A DNA stretch of 35,531 nucleotides from an uncultured Oscillibacter sp. (GCA_946551795.1 CAMNRF010000016.1:1-35531); one strand, 5' to 3'; numbered from the stretch's first letter, positions 16,447 to 25,077 are shown. Notes: generated by a model not told the origin, from the letters alone. Made by a program: numbers and translations.

Positions 16447-17403
16447 TCAGCCTCCGACAGGCGGATACGCGGAGATGACCCACAGAGGCGCTCCGTGGTC
16501 GGTACTGCGGGAGAGCTCCTCCAGAATCAGCTCCGGCTCCCACTCCATGAGGCTCCGCTCCTGGCTGTTGGGGTCGGCCACCAGGATTTTTCCGCTGAGG
16601 GTTACCCCCCGGAGGACGATGAAGTGGCCGCTTTTGGTGAAGTGGCCGGGGCCCATGAGGGCCACCACCAGGTTGCCGTTTAGAAGGGCGTTCATCAGCG
16701 CCTCCGGCGTCCGCTCCTGAAGAGAGGCGGCGGCGAGGCCGGCCTCGGCGGCCAGACCCTCCACCACGGAGAGGTAGGACCCGCCCCGCTTGGCCCAGTG
16801 GCCCAGGGATACCGCCAGCTGTGCCATCTGCTGGGGATCGGTGCCCGTGTCGGTCATGCTGCTGACCACCATGGCCATCGCTGTGGGTCCGCAGCCGTAG
16901 CGGCCGATGTCATCGGTGCCGTAGGGCTGTTCCGCCCAGGTTTCGCTGCCCTGATTAAAATAGACGATAGGGATGGTTCCGCCGGTCAGGATTTCCTGGC
17001 CGTTGATTACGTTTAACTCTGTGACAGCCGGGTCGGCGGCGGGGCCTCCGTCGGTGAGGGCCGGGCCGTCAGCCAGCTGGATGTCTGCCTCCGGCAGCTC
17101 CTCTACCCTGGGTGCCGTGAGACGGGACCAGAGAACGGAGGCCTGGACCCCGGCCGCCGCCACGCGGCGGGAGACCAGCCGGTGGGCGTTCTCGGAGGTC
17201 CGGGCGGCGGCGGCGGCGGCCCGGCCGCAGGTCTGGAGCGCCGCCTGAGCGCCCCGCCGGGCGGGAGCGGTGATCTGCTCGTAGACGGCGGGGGCGAAAA
17301 CAGAACAGGCCGCCAGCTCCGCCGCGCCGACGCAGAGGACGGCCAGCAGGATGATCCACAGGAGGCTCCGTCTGGTGCGGCTGGGGGAAGCTGCTTTTTT
17401 CAT
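16447..17403 (-). CDS. Membrane-anchored C39-type (papain-like) cysteine peptidase
   Basis: A 318-residue protein with a basic N-terminus and one hydrophobic segment (residues ~13-35), an Ala-rich stalk (about 45-95), a short linker, and a C-terminal C39-like domain (about 143-310). Catalytic residues are visible: Gln151 in 'YFNQGSETWA', Cys171 in 'YGCGPTAMAMV', His260 in 'GHFIVLRG' and Asp277 in 'VADPNS'. This class processes peptides or cell-wall-associated proteins outside the cell. There is no ABC exporter domain, unlike bacteriocin-processing C39 enzymes. It is divergent from the FtsE-like gene. Substrate unknown; a flagellar role is only suggested by position. Confidence 0.8.
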   Translation of the reverse strand: MKKAASPSRTRRSLLWIILLAVLCVGAAELAACSVFAPAVYEQITAPARRGAQAALQTCGRAAAAAARTSENAHRLVSRRVAAAGVQASVLWSRLTAPRVEELPEADIQLADGPALTDGGPAADPAVTELNVINGQEILTGGTIPIVYFNQGSETWAEQPYGTDDIGRYGCGPTAMAMVVSSMTDTGTDPQQMAQLAVSLGHWAKRGGSYLSVVEGLAAEAGLAAASLQERTPEALMNALLNGNLVVALMGPGHFTKSGHFIVLRGVTLSGKILVADPNSQERSLMEWEPELILEELSRSTDHGAPLWVISAYPPVGG

Positions 17404-17435
17404 GTTTTCACCACCAAAAAAATCCGAGATAACTC

Positions 17436-17465
17436 TTGCATGATACCCACTAACAATGGTATTAT
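17436..17465 (+). promoter_or_regulatory. Putative sigma-A promoter for the FtsE-like gene
   Basis: TTGCAT (17436-17441) and TATTAT (17460-17465) with an 18-base spacer lie in the 133-base divergent gap. Transcription would start near 17472, about 65 bases before the ATG. The minus strand also offers a TTGTTA-like box for the peptidase gene, but no good -10. Confidence 0.4.
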
Positions 17466-17536
17466 ATCAGAAGAGTACGCCGCATTTCAAGAGGGAAGGC
17501 GCCCTCCGCCATTTCTGAGGTACAGGAGAGCAGGCT

Positions 17537-18265
17537 ATGCCCACCATTACGCTGGAAAAGGTGACAAAATATTATAAGGTGCAGAAGAAGCACCGCCGGG
17601 GTGCCAACCGCGTGGAGATCGGCGTGGAGGATGTGGACCTCACTGTGGAGCAGGGGGAGTTCGTCTTCCTGGTGGGCAGCAGCGGCGCGGGAAAGAGCAC
17701 GCTGCTGGACCTGATCTCCGGCAAGCTGAGGCCGGACAAGGGAACGGTCTCTCTGAACGGCAAGGACCTGGCGAGGCTGTTCCCCTGGAGCAACCAGACG
17801 GCGCTGCTGTTCGGCAAGGTGTGCCAGGAACAGACGCTGGCCCGGCGGATCACGGTGGAGGAGAATCTGCGGATGGCCGCCATGATCGGCAGGCGCAGGT
17901 TTGAGAGCGCGAGGCACATCGATGAGCGGGTCCGAAAGGTGCTGGGCCTGGTGGGGATGCGGGGAGCGGAGAAAAAGTATCCCGGGGAGCTGTCCATCGG
18001 CGAGTGCCGCCGGGTAGAGCTGGCCCGGGCCCTGATCAACAGTCCGCCCATCCTGGTGCTGGATGAGATCACCGCCAATCTGGATGACGACAACATCTGG
18101 GATATGATCATCCTGCTGAATGAGGTCAACCGGAGGGGAACCACCGTCATCATGGCGACCCACGCCAGTAAATATGTCAATATCATGCGCCGCAGGGTTA
18201 TTACGCTGGTGGATGGACACATTTTTGGCGATGTGGAGCGGGGAAGATACGGCGACGTGGTGTAA
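17537..18265 (+). CDS. FtsE-like ABC ATPase without an FtsX partner
   Basis: A 242-residue ABC-type ATPase. It has Walker A GSSGAGKS (residues 47-54), Walker B ILVLDE (172-177) and the switch His209 in 'MATHA'. The signature motif is altered: LSIGE (152-156) instead of LSGGE, and CRR instead of QQR follows. Overall length and the N-terminus ('[11 protein letters not shown]') resemble FtsE, which with FtsX controls cell-wall hydrolases at division. No membrane partner is adjacent; the next gene is a chemoreceptor 65 bases on. It may act with a distant FtsX or have another role. The paralogue/true FtsE question is unresolved. Confidence 0.75.
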   Translation: MPTITLEKVTKYYKVQKKHRRGANRVEIGVEDVDLTVEQGEFVFLVGSSGAGKSTLLDLISGKLRPDKGTVSLNGKDLARLFPWSNQTALLFGKVCQEQTLARRITVEENLRMAAMIGRRRFESARHIDERVRKVLGLVGMRGAEKKYPGELSIGECRRVELARALINSPPILVLDEITANLDDDNIWDMIILLNEVNRRGTTVIMATHASKYVNIMRRRVITLVDGHIFGDVERGRYGDVV

Positions 18266-18330
18266 CGCCGCGGAGCCGATTAGAATATAAAAAATTCTGG
18301 CATATATGTAAACTGAGGAGGAGATCGGAA

Positions 18331-20118
18331 ATGATCAAGAACATGAAGATCAGGAAGAGCCTGATCATGGGTTACGGAATCACCATCGTTGTCTCCGCAA
18401 TCATCATCATCGTATCGCTGATTCTGATGAGTGTGCAGAAGGGCCAGTACACCGACATCCTGGATCATTATGTGGAGTCCAACGATCTGGTGTCCGGGTG
18501 CCGCATCGAGTACAACCGGGCCGCCCGCAACCTGCGCGACGCGGTGCTGTCCGGCAATATGTCCAGCGTTGATACCGCCAATAGCCAGATTACCACCCTG
18601 GAGGGCCATCTGAGCGATCTGATCAGCCTGTACCCCCTGGAGGATAAGACCGAGCTGAACAGCTTTGTCAATCTGGTGCGGGAGTGGGAGACCGAGGCCA
18701 CCACCATCGGTCAGACGGTGCGCACCAATCAGCAGAAGGCCGCCACGATGATCGTGGAGGACTGCACCCCGGCTCTGAATCAGGCCGCCGCCGCCGGTGA
18801 CGCCCTGGCCGCCAAGCTCCAGGAGGAGCAGGCGAACATCATCAAGCGGCAGTCCACCATCTCCAACATCGCCATGATCGCCATTGTTGTGGCCATGCTC
18901 ATCGCCACCATCGTGGTGATCCGCATCGCCCTGATCATCATCAAGAGCATTGTGGTCCCCGCCGAGCAGGTGCGGGCGGCTCTGGTGGGCTTCAGTGAGG
19001 GCAATCTGACTGTCCCCGTGGACTACGAGAGCAAGAACGAGCTGGGTGAGATGTGCACGGCCCTGCGGACCAGCCAAAATGTCCTCTCCAATGTAATCAG
19101 CGATATTTGCGACCTGCTGCTGGAGATGTCCAAGGGCAACTTCGACATCCACAGCAAGGACCGGCGCCTGTATGTGGGCTCTCTGAGCTCCATCCTGGAG
19201 TCCATGATCAACATCAACCACAACCTCAGCGACACCCTGGCCCAGATCGACCTCAGCGCCGAGCAGGTTTCCTCCGGTGCCGAGCAGGTTTCCACCGGCG
19301 CCCAGGCTCTGGCGCAGGGCGCCACCGAGCAGGCCAGCGCCGTGGAGGAGCTGTCCGCCACCATCGCCGACATCTCCACCAACGCCCAGAAGAACGCCAA
19401 GCGCAGCGAGGAGGCCATGGAGCACTCCAAGAACTCCGACCTGCGGGTGCGGGAGAGCGCCGAGTACATGGATCAGATGGTGAAGGCCATGGAGAAGATC
19501 TCCGAGTCCTCCACCGAGATCGGCAAGATCATCGCCACCATTGAGAACATCGCCTTCCAGACCAACATTCTGGCCCTGAACGCCGCCGTGGAGGCCGCCC
19601 GGGCCGGCAGCGCCGGCAAGGGCTTCGCCGTGGTGGCTGACGAGGTGCGGAACCTTGCCACCAAGTCCGACCAGGCCGCCAAGGCTACCAAGGACCTGAT
19701 CGACAACTCCATCACCTCCGTCCAGGAGGGCAGCGACATTGTCAAGCAGGTCTCCGAGTCCCTGGATAAGACCGTGCAGGCCACGAAGCTGTCCATGGAG
19801 GCCATTCAGGACATCACCAAGGCCGTGGAGGAGGAGTCCGAGTCCATCGCCCAGGTGACCGAGGGCATCGACCAGATCTCCGCCGTGGTGCAGACCAACT
19901 CCGCCACCAGCGAGGAGTCCGCCGCCGCCAGCGAGGAGCTCAGCAGCCAGGCATCCCTGATGAAGAGCCTGATGGCCAAGTTCAAGCTGCGCAGCACCAG
20001 CGGCGAGGGCAGCTATCCCGCCGCTCAGCCCAGTTACAGCCCCGACTATGCCAGCGCCGAGGAGCCGGTGGACGCCGGCAGCAGCTACAGCGGTTCCAGC
20101 CCCTTCAGCAAGTATTGA
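18331..20118 (+). CDS. Methyl-accepting chemotaxis protein
   Basis: A 595-residue chemoreceptor. Membrane helices lie at about residues 11-34 and 177-208, enclosing an extracellular, mostly helical ligand domain (35-176) of four-helix-bundle type with one Cys at 58 and one at 145. A HAMP-like linker follows (about 207-260), then the signalling coiled coil. The hairpin tip (~405-440) carries the invariant '[20 protein letters not shown]' and '[15 protein letters not shown]'. Gln/Glu-rich bundles flank it as likely methylation and deamidation sites for CheR, CheB and CheD. The C-terminal tail is Ser/Tyr-rich and lacks the NWETF pentapeptide. Ligand unknown. A strong ribosome site GAGGAGGAG precedes the ATG. 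Confidence 0.97.
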   Translation: MIKNMKIRKSLIMGYGITIVVSAIIIIVSLILMSVQKGQYTDILDHYVESNDLVSGCRIEYNRAARNLRDAVLSGNMSSVDTANSQITTLEGHLSDLISLYPLEDKTELNSFVNLVREWETEATTIGQTVRTNQQKAATMIVEDCTPALNQAAAAGDALAAKLQEEQANIIKRQSTISNIAMIAIVVAMLIATIVVIRIALIIIKSIVVPAEQVRAALVGFSEGNLTVPVDYESKNELGEMCTALRTSQNVLSNVISDICDLLLEMSKGNFDIHSKDRRLYVGSLSSILESMININHNLSDTLAQIDLSAEQVSSGAEQVSTGAQALAQGATEQASAVEELSATIADISTNAQKNAKRSEEAMEHSKNSDLRVRESAEYMDQMVKAMEKISESSTEIGKIIATIENIAFQTNILALNAAVEAARAGSAGKGFAVVADEVRNLATKSDQAAKATKDLIDNSITSVQEGSDIVKQVSESLDKTVQATKLSMEAIQDITKAVEEESESIAQVTEGIDQISAVVQTNSATSEESAAASEELSSQASLMKSLMAKFKLRSTSGEGSYPAAQPSYSPDYASAEEPVDAGSSYSGSSPFSKY

Positions 20119-20210
20119 GATGCGGGCCGGTGTTCCCCTCATGGGGAATGTGACCGCCGCCGTTTTGGCGGCAAAAAGATCGAACTGGTAGAGTGAGACC
20201 CTGCCGCGGT

Positions 20211-20251
20211 TGCCAGAGGGCGGTTTGCAGCCGCCCTCTGGCAGTATTTTT
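20211..20251 (+). terminator. Intrinsic terminator after the chemoreceptor gene
   Basis: A 13-bp perfect stem (TGCCAGAGGGCGG at 20211-20223 with its complement at 20231-20243, 7-base loop) is followed by GTATTTTT. It lies 92 bases after the chemoreceptor stop. Two smaller hairpins (20133-20148 and 20156-20172) precede it in the 3' region. Confidence 0.85.
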
Positions 20252-20341
20252 CCCGCTGTGCGGGTGTCGACGGGGCTGAAAGGCATGGGTGCTCCCCCGG
20301 CGGGATCTGCCGGGATGCCGCGGGCCGCATGCGCGGTCATC

Positions 20342-20425
20342 TGCGCCCGGCTTCACGGGAGACGCAAAACGCCTCGCGCCCTGGCGGGCTTTCGGTCCGC
20401 CAATTGAAAAGAGGCAGCTGCGTCT
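20342..20425 (+). ncRNA. Structured leader RNA candidate before the FtsA-like gene
   Basis: The 355-base gap between the chemoreceptor and the FtsA-like gene holds no convincing gene. Its second half can fold into a nested structure: AGACGCA (20360-20366) with TGCGTCT (20419-20425), GCCTC (20371-20375) with GAGGC (20411-20415), and an inner hairpin GGCGGGC/GTCCGCC (20383-20401). The same ACGCA strand could pair instead with TGCG and CCCG just upstream (20342-20349), so two exclusive folds are possible. It may be a regulatory leader or an interspersed repeat. I could not match it to a known riboswitch class. Confidence 0.35.
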
Positions 20426-20473
20426 TTTCAACCGCGTTGACAATAATCACAGACGAAAAGGAGCGTCGGCTAT

Positions 20474-22423
20474 ATGGCGGAATACAAAGCGCAGGAGCAG
20501 GACCTGGTCTTTGCCCTGGACATTGGCACACGCAGCATTGTCGGCGTTGTGGGCCGGCCCGCAGGCGGCCGCCTCAAGGTGCTGGACATCGAGATGGCGG
20601 AGCACGGCAGCCGGGCCATGCTGGACGGCCAGATCGACAACATTCAGCAGGTGGCCGCCCTGGCCCGCACGGTGACGGACCGGCTGGAGGGCCGGCTGGG
20701 CATCCGCCTGGAGCGGGTGTGCGTGGCCGCCGCCGGCCGGGCCCTGCGGACCCAGAGCGGCAGCTTTGTCATGGACCTGCCCCAGAAACAGTCCATCACC
20801 GCCGAGCAGATCAGCCGGCTGGAGGCCGGCGCCCTCTCCTCCGCGGAGGAGGCGCTGCAGCTGGAGGAGGAGACCCGGCGGCAGTTTTTCATGGTGGGCT
20901 ACACCGTGGCCCAGTACCGCCTGGACAACTACCCCCTGGCCACGCTCTTGAACCACAACGGCCAGCGGGCGGAGGCGGAGGTGGTCGCCACCTTCCTGCC
21001 CGGCGAAGTGGTGGAGAGCCTCTACACCGCCATGCGGGCGGCGGGCCTCCAGGTGGCCAGTCTGACGCTGGAGCCCATCGCCGCCATGAACGCCGCCGTT
21101 CCCGTGGAGCTGCGGCTTTTGAACCTGGCGCTGGTGGACATCGGCGCGGGCACCACGGATATTGCCGTCTGCCGGGACGGCAGCGTGGTGGGCTACACCA
21201 TGGCCACCATCGCCGGTGATGAGATCACCGAGGCGCTGATGCGGGCCTTTCTGGTGGATTTTCAGACCGCTGAGGAGATGAAGCGGGCTCTGTGCCCCGG
21301 AGAGGCTGTCACCTATACGGATATTCTGGGGATGGAGAACACCATTTCCTATGAGGAGGCCCGGGCCGCCATCGAGGAGCCTCTGGAGCGTCTGGCGGAG
21401 GCCATCGCCCAGCGGGTCACGGAGGTGAACACCGTGGCACCCTCCGCCCTGTTCCTGGCCGGCGGCGGCAGCAGGCTGGACGGCCTGCGGGAGTGGGTGG
21501 CCAAGTGCCTGGGAATGGACGAGCGCCGGGTGGCCATCGCCGGCAGCAACTACGCTAAGAGCGCCTTTGCCGACGGGCTGGACCTGGGGAATCCGGAGTA
21601 CGCCACGCCTCTGGGAATCGCCGTTTCCGCCGGCCTGGGCCTGTTGAACGACAGCTATGTGGTCACCCTCAACGGCGAGACGGCCAAGCTGTTTCGCAGC
21701 GGCAGTCTGACCCTGCGGGATATTCTGCTGATGAACGGCTATACCTACGCCGATCTCCTGGGCAGAACCGGAAAGAATCTGAGCGTTACCCTGGACGGCC
21801 GGCGGATGCACCTGCGGGGTGAGCCCGCCGTGCCCGCCATTCTGATGATCAACGGGGAGGAGGCCCCTCTCACCGCGATCGTCAACGCCGGGGACCGCAT
21901 CTCCTTTACCCCTGCCCGCTCCGGCGCGGATGCCGCCAGGACCCTGGGCCAGCTTTTGGGGGAGGGCTTCTCCGGCCGGGTGCTGGTGAACAACCGGGAG
22001 GTTCCGCCGGATACGCCGCTGCAGCAGGGAGATGTAATCCTGACGCTGGACCGCGGCGCCGCCCCCGCTGTGAGGGCGGAGACGGCGGCACCGGCGCCTG
22101 CGCAGTCCCCGCCGCCGGCGCCGGTGCCGGATGCCGCGGCCCCGGCGGCTCCCGCGCCTGTGGCTCCGCCGGTCTCCCTTGCTCCCGTTCAGAGAGAGCC
22201 GGAGGGGACGCCCAGAGGCGTGCATCTGGTGCTGAATGGGACGCCCCTGACGCTGCCGGAGAAGGACAGCGGCCAGCCCTATTATCTGATGGACCTGCTG
22301 GAGCGGTCCGGGCTGGACTTTGACCATCTGGAGGGACCGGTCCGCCTGACGGTGAACGGCAGAGAGAGCGGGTTCAGCCAGTCGGTGCGGAGCGGAGACG
22401 TGGTCACGATCCGGTGCGACTGA
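20474..22423 (+). CDS. FtsA-like actin-fold ATPase with long C-terminal extension
   Basis: A 649-residue protein. Residues ~10-390 are an FtsA/PilM-type actin fold: phosphate-1 'ALDIGTRSIVGVVG' (14-27), phosphate-2 'VDIGAGTTDIAV' (221-232), and adenosine motif 'FLAGGGSRLDGL' (327-338), with the FtsA-typical 1C insertion between. Beyond ~395 is a non-FtsA extension. It has three similar strand-turn units ending in VNG/ING...GD (about 455-479, 502-525 and 623-646), which look like beta-grasp-type domains, split by a Pro/Ala linker (530-575). FtsA's C-terminal amphipathic membrane helix is not obvious. Likely a paralogue of division FtsA; the partner is unknown. Confidence 0.8.
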   Translation: MAEYKAQEQDLVFALDIGTRSIVGVVGRPAGGRLKVLDIEMAEHGSRAMLDGQIDNIQQVAALARTVTDRLEGRLGIRLERVCVAAAGRALRTQSGSFVMDLPQKQSITAEQISRLEAGALSSAEEALQLEEETRRQFFMVGYTVAQYRLDNYPLATLLNHNGQRAEAEVVATFLPGEVVESLYTAMRAAGLQVASLTLEPIAAMNAAVPVELRLLNLALVDIGAGTTDIAVCRDGSVVGYTMATIAGDEITEALMRAFLVDFQTAEEMKRALCPGEAVTYTDILGMENTISYEEARAAIEEPLERLAEAIAQRVTEVNTVAPSALFLAGGGSRLDGLREWVAKCLGMDERRVAIAGSNYAKSAFADGLDLGNPEYATPLGIAVSAGLGLLNDSYVVTLNGETAKLFRSGSLTLRDILLMNGYTYADLLGRTGKNLSVTLDGRRMHLRGEPAVPAILMINGEEAPLTAIVNAGDRISFTPARSGADAARTLGQLLGEGFSGRVLVNNREVPPDTPLQQGDVILTLDRGAAPAVRAETAAPAPAQSPPPAPVPDAAAPAAPAPVAPPVSLAPVQREPEGTPRGVHLVLNGTPLTLPEKDSGQPYYLMDLLERSGLDFDHLEGPVRLTVNGRESGFSQSVRSGDVVTIRCD

Positions 22424-22508
22424 CCGCAAAGACAGCAGCAATGACCGAGGCCGGGCGGCCCTTTGAGGTGCCGGAACCCCGCCCTCTGGAATTTGGAGTG
22501 TGAAACAG

Positions 22509-23564
22509 TTGAAACGCGAGAAAAAGGAAAAGGCGCCAAAGCCGAAAAAGGAAAAGGCCCCCAAGCCCAAGAAGGAGAAGCGGGCAAAGAAGCCGAAAAA
22601 GGGCAAAAAGGGCGCCGCTCCGGAAGTGGAAAATCCGGAAGAGGGCGCTGTCGAGACCGGGAAAAAAAGCAAGAAGAAGAAACTTCTGATGATTCTTCTC
22701 CCGGTCCTGGTGCTGGCGGCGGGCGCGGCGGTGTTCTTTTTCATCATCCGCCCCAGACTGGGCGGCGAAAAGGCGGAGGAGCCTCCGCCTCCGCCGGAGC
22801 CGGTGGAGCTTCCCCTCGTGTACACCTTGGGCGAGACCGAGGTCCACGCCCTGCCGGTGTGGGGGGAGAGCACGGTCTACCTGGAGGAGCAGGAGGTGCC
22901 CGCCAGTGAGGCGCCGCCTGCCGGTGAGGAGGGAGAAGCCGGTGAGGAGGACACCGCCAGTGAGGAGCCCGCTGAGCCCACGGCGGTGACCTACCGCTAC
23001 GAGGGGCTCAGCAGTCCCGGCACCCTGGCCTCCGTCTACACCACGCTGATGACTGCTGAGGACGTGGGCTTCTCCCAGGTGGATGAGGAGCTGATCCGCA
23101 TCAAGGAGCCGGAGGAGCTGGCTGTGGAGGCGGGCTCCGTCCACCTGGCGAAGAACGCCCCGGAGGACGGCAAGGTCCTGTCCATCCAGCTGGAATGGAC
23201 GGAGGAGATCTGCACCGTCACGGCGGACCTGGTGGACGGCCGGGTGAAGAATCCCCCGGAGCCGGTGTCGCCCATGGGGCCCATGGGCATGACGGCGGAC
23301 CAGATGATGGACTACATGCAGTCTTTGAATCCCGCTGTTCTGGGCCTGGAGGGCGCCAGCATGGAGGGCTATGAGCTCCTGATGCAGGACGGCTCCGTGC
23401 TCATCGACGGCAACCCCTGCGTCCGCATCAACGCCTACCGGGTCGATAACCAGACCGGCACCAACGAGATCGGCGGAAACTACTTCCTCTCTTTGGACGG
23501 CAGCCACCTCTACAGGCTGGACGTGGCCAGCAACTCCGTGGAGGAGCTGGCGCTCCCGCAGTGA
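22509..23564 (+). CDS. Lys-rich bitopic membrane protein of unknown function
   Basis: A protein of about 351 residues starting at a TTG (GTG at 22500 is an alternative but sits only 1 base from the GGAG site). The first ~60 residues are repetitive Lys/Pro/Glu ('KEKAPKPKKEK' repeats), a highly basic cytoplasmic tail. One transmembrane helix follows (about residues 59-80), then a Pro/Glu-rich linker and an extracellular domain of ~250 residues with acidic, Ala/Glu-rich loops. The last part ('RVDNQTGTNEIGGNYFLSLDG') looks globular and beta-rich. I do not recognise a family. It follows the FtsA-like gene by 85 bases and may work with it. Its 3' end overlaps the convergent AAA+ gene by 55 bases. 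Confidence 0.7.
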   Translation: MKREKKEKAPKPKKEKAPKPKKEKRAKKPKKGKKGAAPEVENPEEGAVETGKKSKKKKLLMILLPVLVLAAGAAVFFFIIRPRLGGEKAEEPPPPPEPVELPLVYTLGETEVHALPVWGESTVYLEEQEVPASEAPPAGEEGEAGEEDTASEEPAEPTAVTYRYEGLSSPGTLASVYTTLMTAEDVGFSQVDEELIRIKEPEELAVEAGSVHLAKNAPEDGKVLSIQLEWTEEICTVTADLVDGRVKNPPEPVSPMGPMGMTADQMMDYMQSLNPAVLGLEGASMEGYELLMQDGSVLIDGNPCVRINAYRVDNQTGTNEIGGNYFLSLDGSHLYRLDVASNSVEELALPQ

Positions 23565-24937
23565 TCCGGCCGCAGCTGCATCCGGCCCGGCGGGCCGGTT
23601 AGGGAGAAGGTCCTCCATCCCGGGGGAACCTGGGAGAAGAGAGGGGTCAGAACTCCCTCCAGCACGCTGACCGAGGAGCGCATGGAGAGGGCGTCCTGTC
23701 CCGGAGCCAGGGCCTGAACGGTCTCCGGTGCCACGGCGGTGATTTCCAATCCGTACTCCCGGCCCAGAGCCCGGATCTGTTTGACGGTAATGGCCAGCCG
23801 GGCGGCTTCATCCAGCTCCTGAAAGCCGATGAGGCCGCTGAACCGGCCCGCGATCTCCGTCAGGACCCCGTGGCGGACCATGGCCCGCCGCGCCTCCTCG
23901 TTTTCCAGAAAGAGCCGCTCCGCCAGCTCCGCCGGCGTGGCGGCTCTTTGCTGTCCGCCGTCCGCTTTCATCTCCGTCTCTCCGCCGGAAAACCCCAGTC
24001 GGCGCCGCCCCCCTGCCGCCGTCAGATCGGCGTTGGTGGTAAAAACGAAAACGCACCGCCGGAAATCCAGCTCCCGTTTTTCGCCGTCCTCCACCCGGTG
24101 GGCGGTGCAGCGGCCCTCGTCCAGGATGGACATGAAGACTTTCAGCACCTCCGGGTGGGCCTTCTCCAGCTCGTCAAACATGAATACGGTGTGGGGATTC
24201 CGCCGTACCGTCTCAAAGATGGGCTGGTCCTCGTAGCCCACGTATCCCGGCGGCGCGCCGGTGAGGCGGTGGACGGAGTGGGCCTGCGTGAAGGTGTTCA
24301 GCTCCGTCCAGACAAACTGATAGCGCGTTCCGCAGCAGCGTTCCAGCGCCGGAGCCAGGGCCTTGCCCAGCTCCGACTTTCCCACCCCGGTGGGGCCGTG
24401 GAAGATCAGGGAGAGGGGCCGGGCGGGGGCCTGCTTTCCCACGTGGGCGTAGAGCCGGAAGGCCGTGGCCTCCACGGCGTGTTCCTGCCCCAGCACGGCC
24501 TTGCCCAGCTCCTCCGCCAGGCGGCGGTAGAGGGCCGGCCAGACCTCAGGCGCGGCCGCCCGCCGCTCCCGATTTCGCGGCTCCGGGCGGAGCGGAGGAC
24601 GGCCCCGAAGGGAGGCGCCGCCCGGTTCCACCTCCCGCCGCAGGGACTGCAGCCGGACAGAGAGAGCCTGAAAGCTGTCGAACCGCCAGACGTTCCGGCC
24701 AAACAGCACCGCCAGCACCGGACTCCTCCCCCGGTAGGTCACCAGGGGCCGCCAGTAGAGGGTGTAGCCCTCCCCCTGGCGGAGAAAGCCCAGGGCGGCC
24801 CGGGCCGGAGTACATTCGGCGGGCATTTCGCAGTCTGGAAATTCGTAGGCCCTGTTCTGCCGGGCGTGGATGTCAATGCAGGTTTGCAGGGCCTGGAGGG
24901 CCGCCGGTGAGGCGGCGCACAGTTGATAAAAGGTCAA
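23510..24937 (-). CDS. Single-domain Clp-type AAA+ ATPase
   Basis: A 475-residue protein. The N-terminal ~130 residues are unfamiliar, then comes a basic linker and one AAA+ module resembling the second ring of ClpA/ClpB. Motifs: Walker A GPTGVGKS (181-188), pore loop GYVG (231-234), Walker B VFMFDE (251-256), sensor-1 TTN (300-302), and a ClpB-D2-like small domain ('GRFSGLIGFQELDE'). Classical Clp D1 and N-domains and an IGL-type ClpP loop are not seen. Start is TTG at 24937 with AGGGAGGG 5 bases upstream; longer in-frame ATG starts at 25192 would run through noncoding-looking sequence. Substrate unknown. Its 3' end overlaps the convergent gene by 55 bases. Confidence 0.8.
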   Translation of the reverse strand: MTFYQLCAASPAALQALQTCIDIHARQNRAYEFPDCEMPAECTPARAALGFLRQGEGYTLYWRPLVTYRGRSPVLAVLFGRNVWRFDSFQALSVRLQSLRREVEPGGASLRGRPPLRPEPRNRERRAAAPEVWPALYRRLAEELGKAVLGQEHAVEATAFRLYAHVGKQAPARPLSLIFHGPTGVGKSELGKALAPALERCCGTRYQFVWTELNTFTQAHSVHRLTGAPPGYVGYEDQPIFETVRRNPHTVFMFDELEKAHPEVLKVFMSILDEGRCTAHRVEDGEKRELDFRRCVFVFTTNADLTAAGGRRRLGFSGGETEMKADGGQQRAATPAELAERLFLENEEARRAMVRHGVLTEIAGRFSGLIGFQELDEAARLAITVKQIRALGREYGLEITAVAPETVQALAPGQDALSMRSSVSVLEGVLTPLFSQVPPGWRTFSLTGPPGRMQLRPDHCGSASSSTELLATSSL

Positions 24938-25017
24938 AAAATCCCTCCCTCGGTGTGAATGTGGGGACACCTCAAACCCATTATTTCCCAAACCCGCGAA
25001 TTTTATAGTCCCTGCAT

Positions 25018-25054
25018 TTAAAAACAAGCAGCCGCGGCATTTTAGGCCGCGGCA
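25018..25054 (-). terminator. Putative minus-strand terminator upstream of the AAA+ gene
   Basis: GCCGCGGC arms (25032-25039 and 25047-25054, 7-base loop) are followed on the minus strand by TGCTTGTTTTTAAA. It would insulate the AAA+ gene from read-through of the flgM operon, backing up the terminator at 25185-25211. Confidence 0.5.
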
Positions 25055-25077
25055 GGCCGCGAGGCGGCCAGAGGCAG

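Noticed and set aside
18275-18282. Sigma-D-like box GCCGATTA upstream of the chemoreceptor gene
   Set aside because: The sequence at the -35 position is GC-rich with no TAAA match; chemoreceptors are often SigD targets, but this site does not support it.
20360-20425. Possible cyclic-di-GMP (GEMM-I) riboswitch, because of GACGCAAAACGCC
   Set aside because: Only this short string resembles the GEMM core. I found no matching GGCAAACC element, GNRA-capped helix or tetraloop receptor in the right order, so I list it only as an unclassified structured leader.
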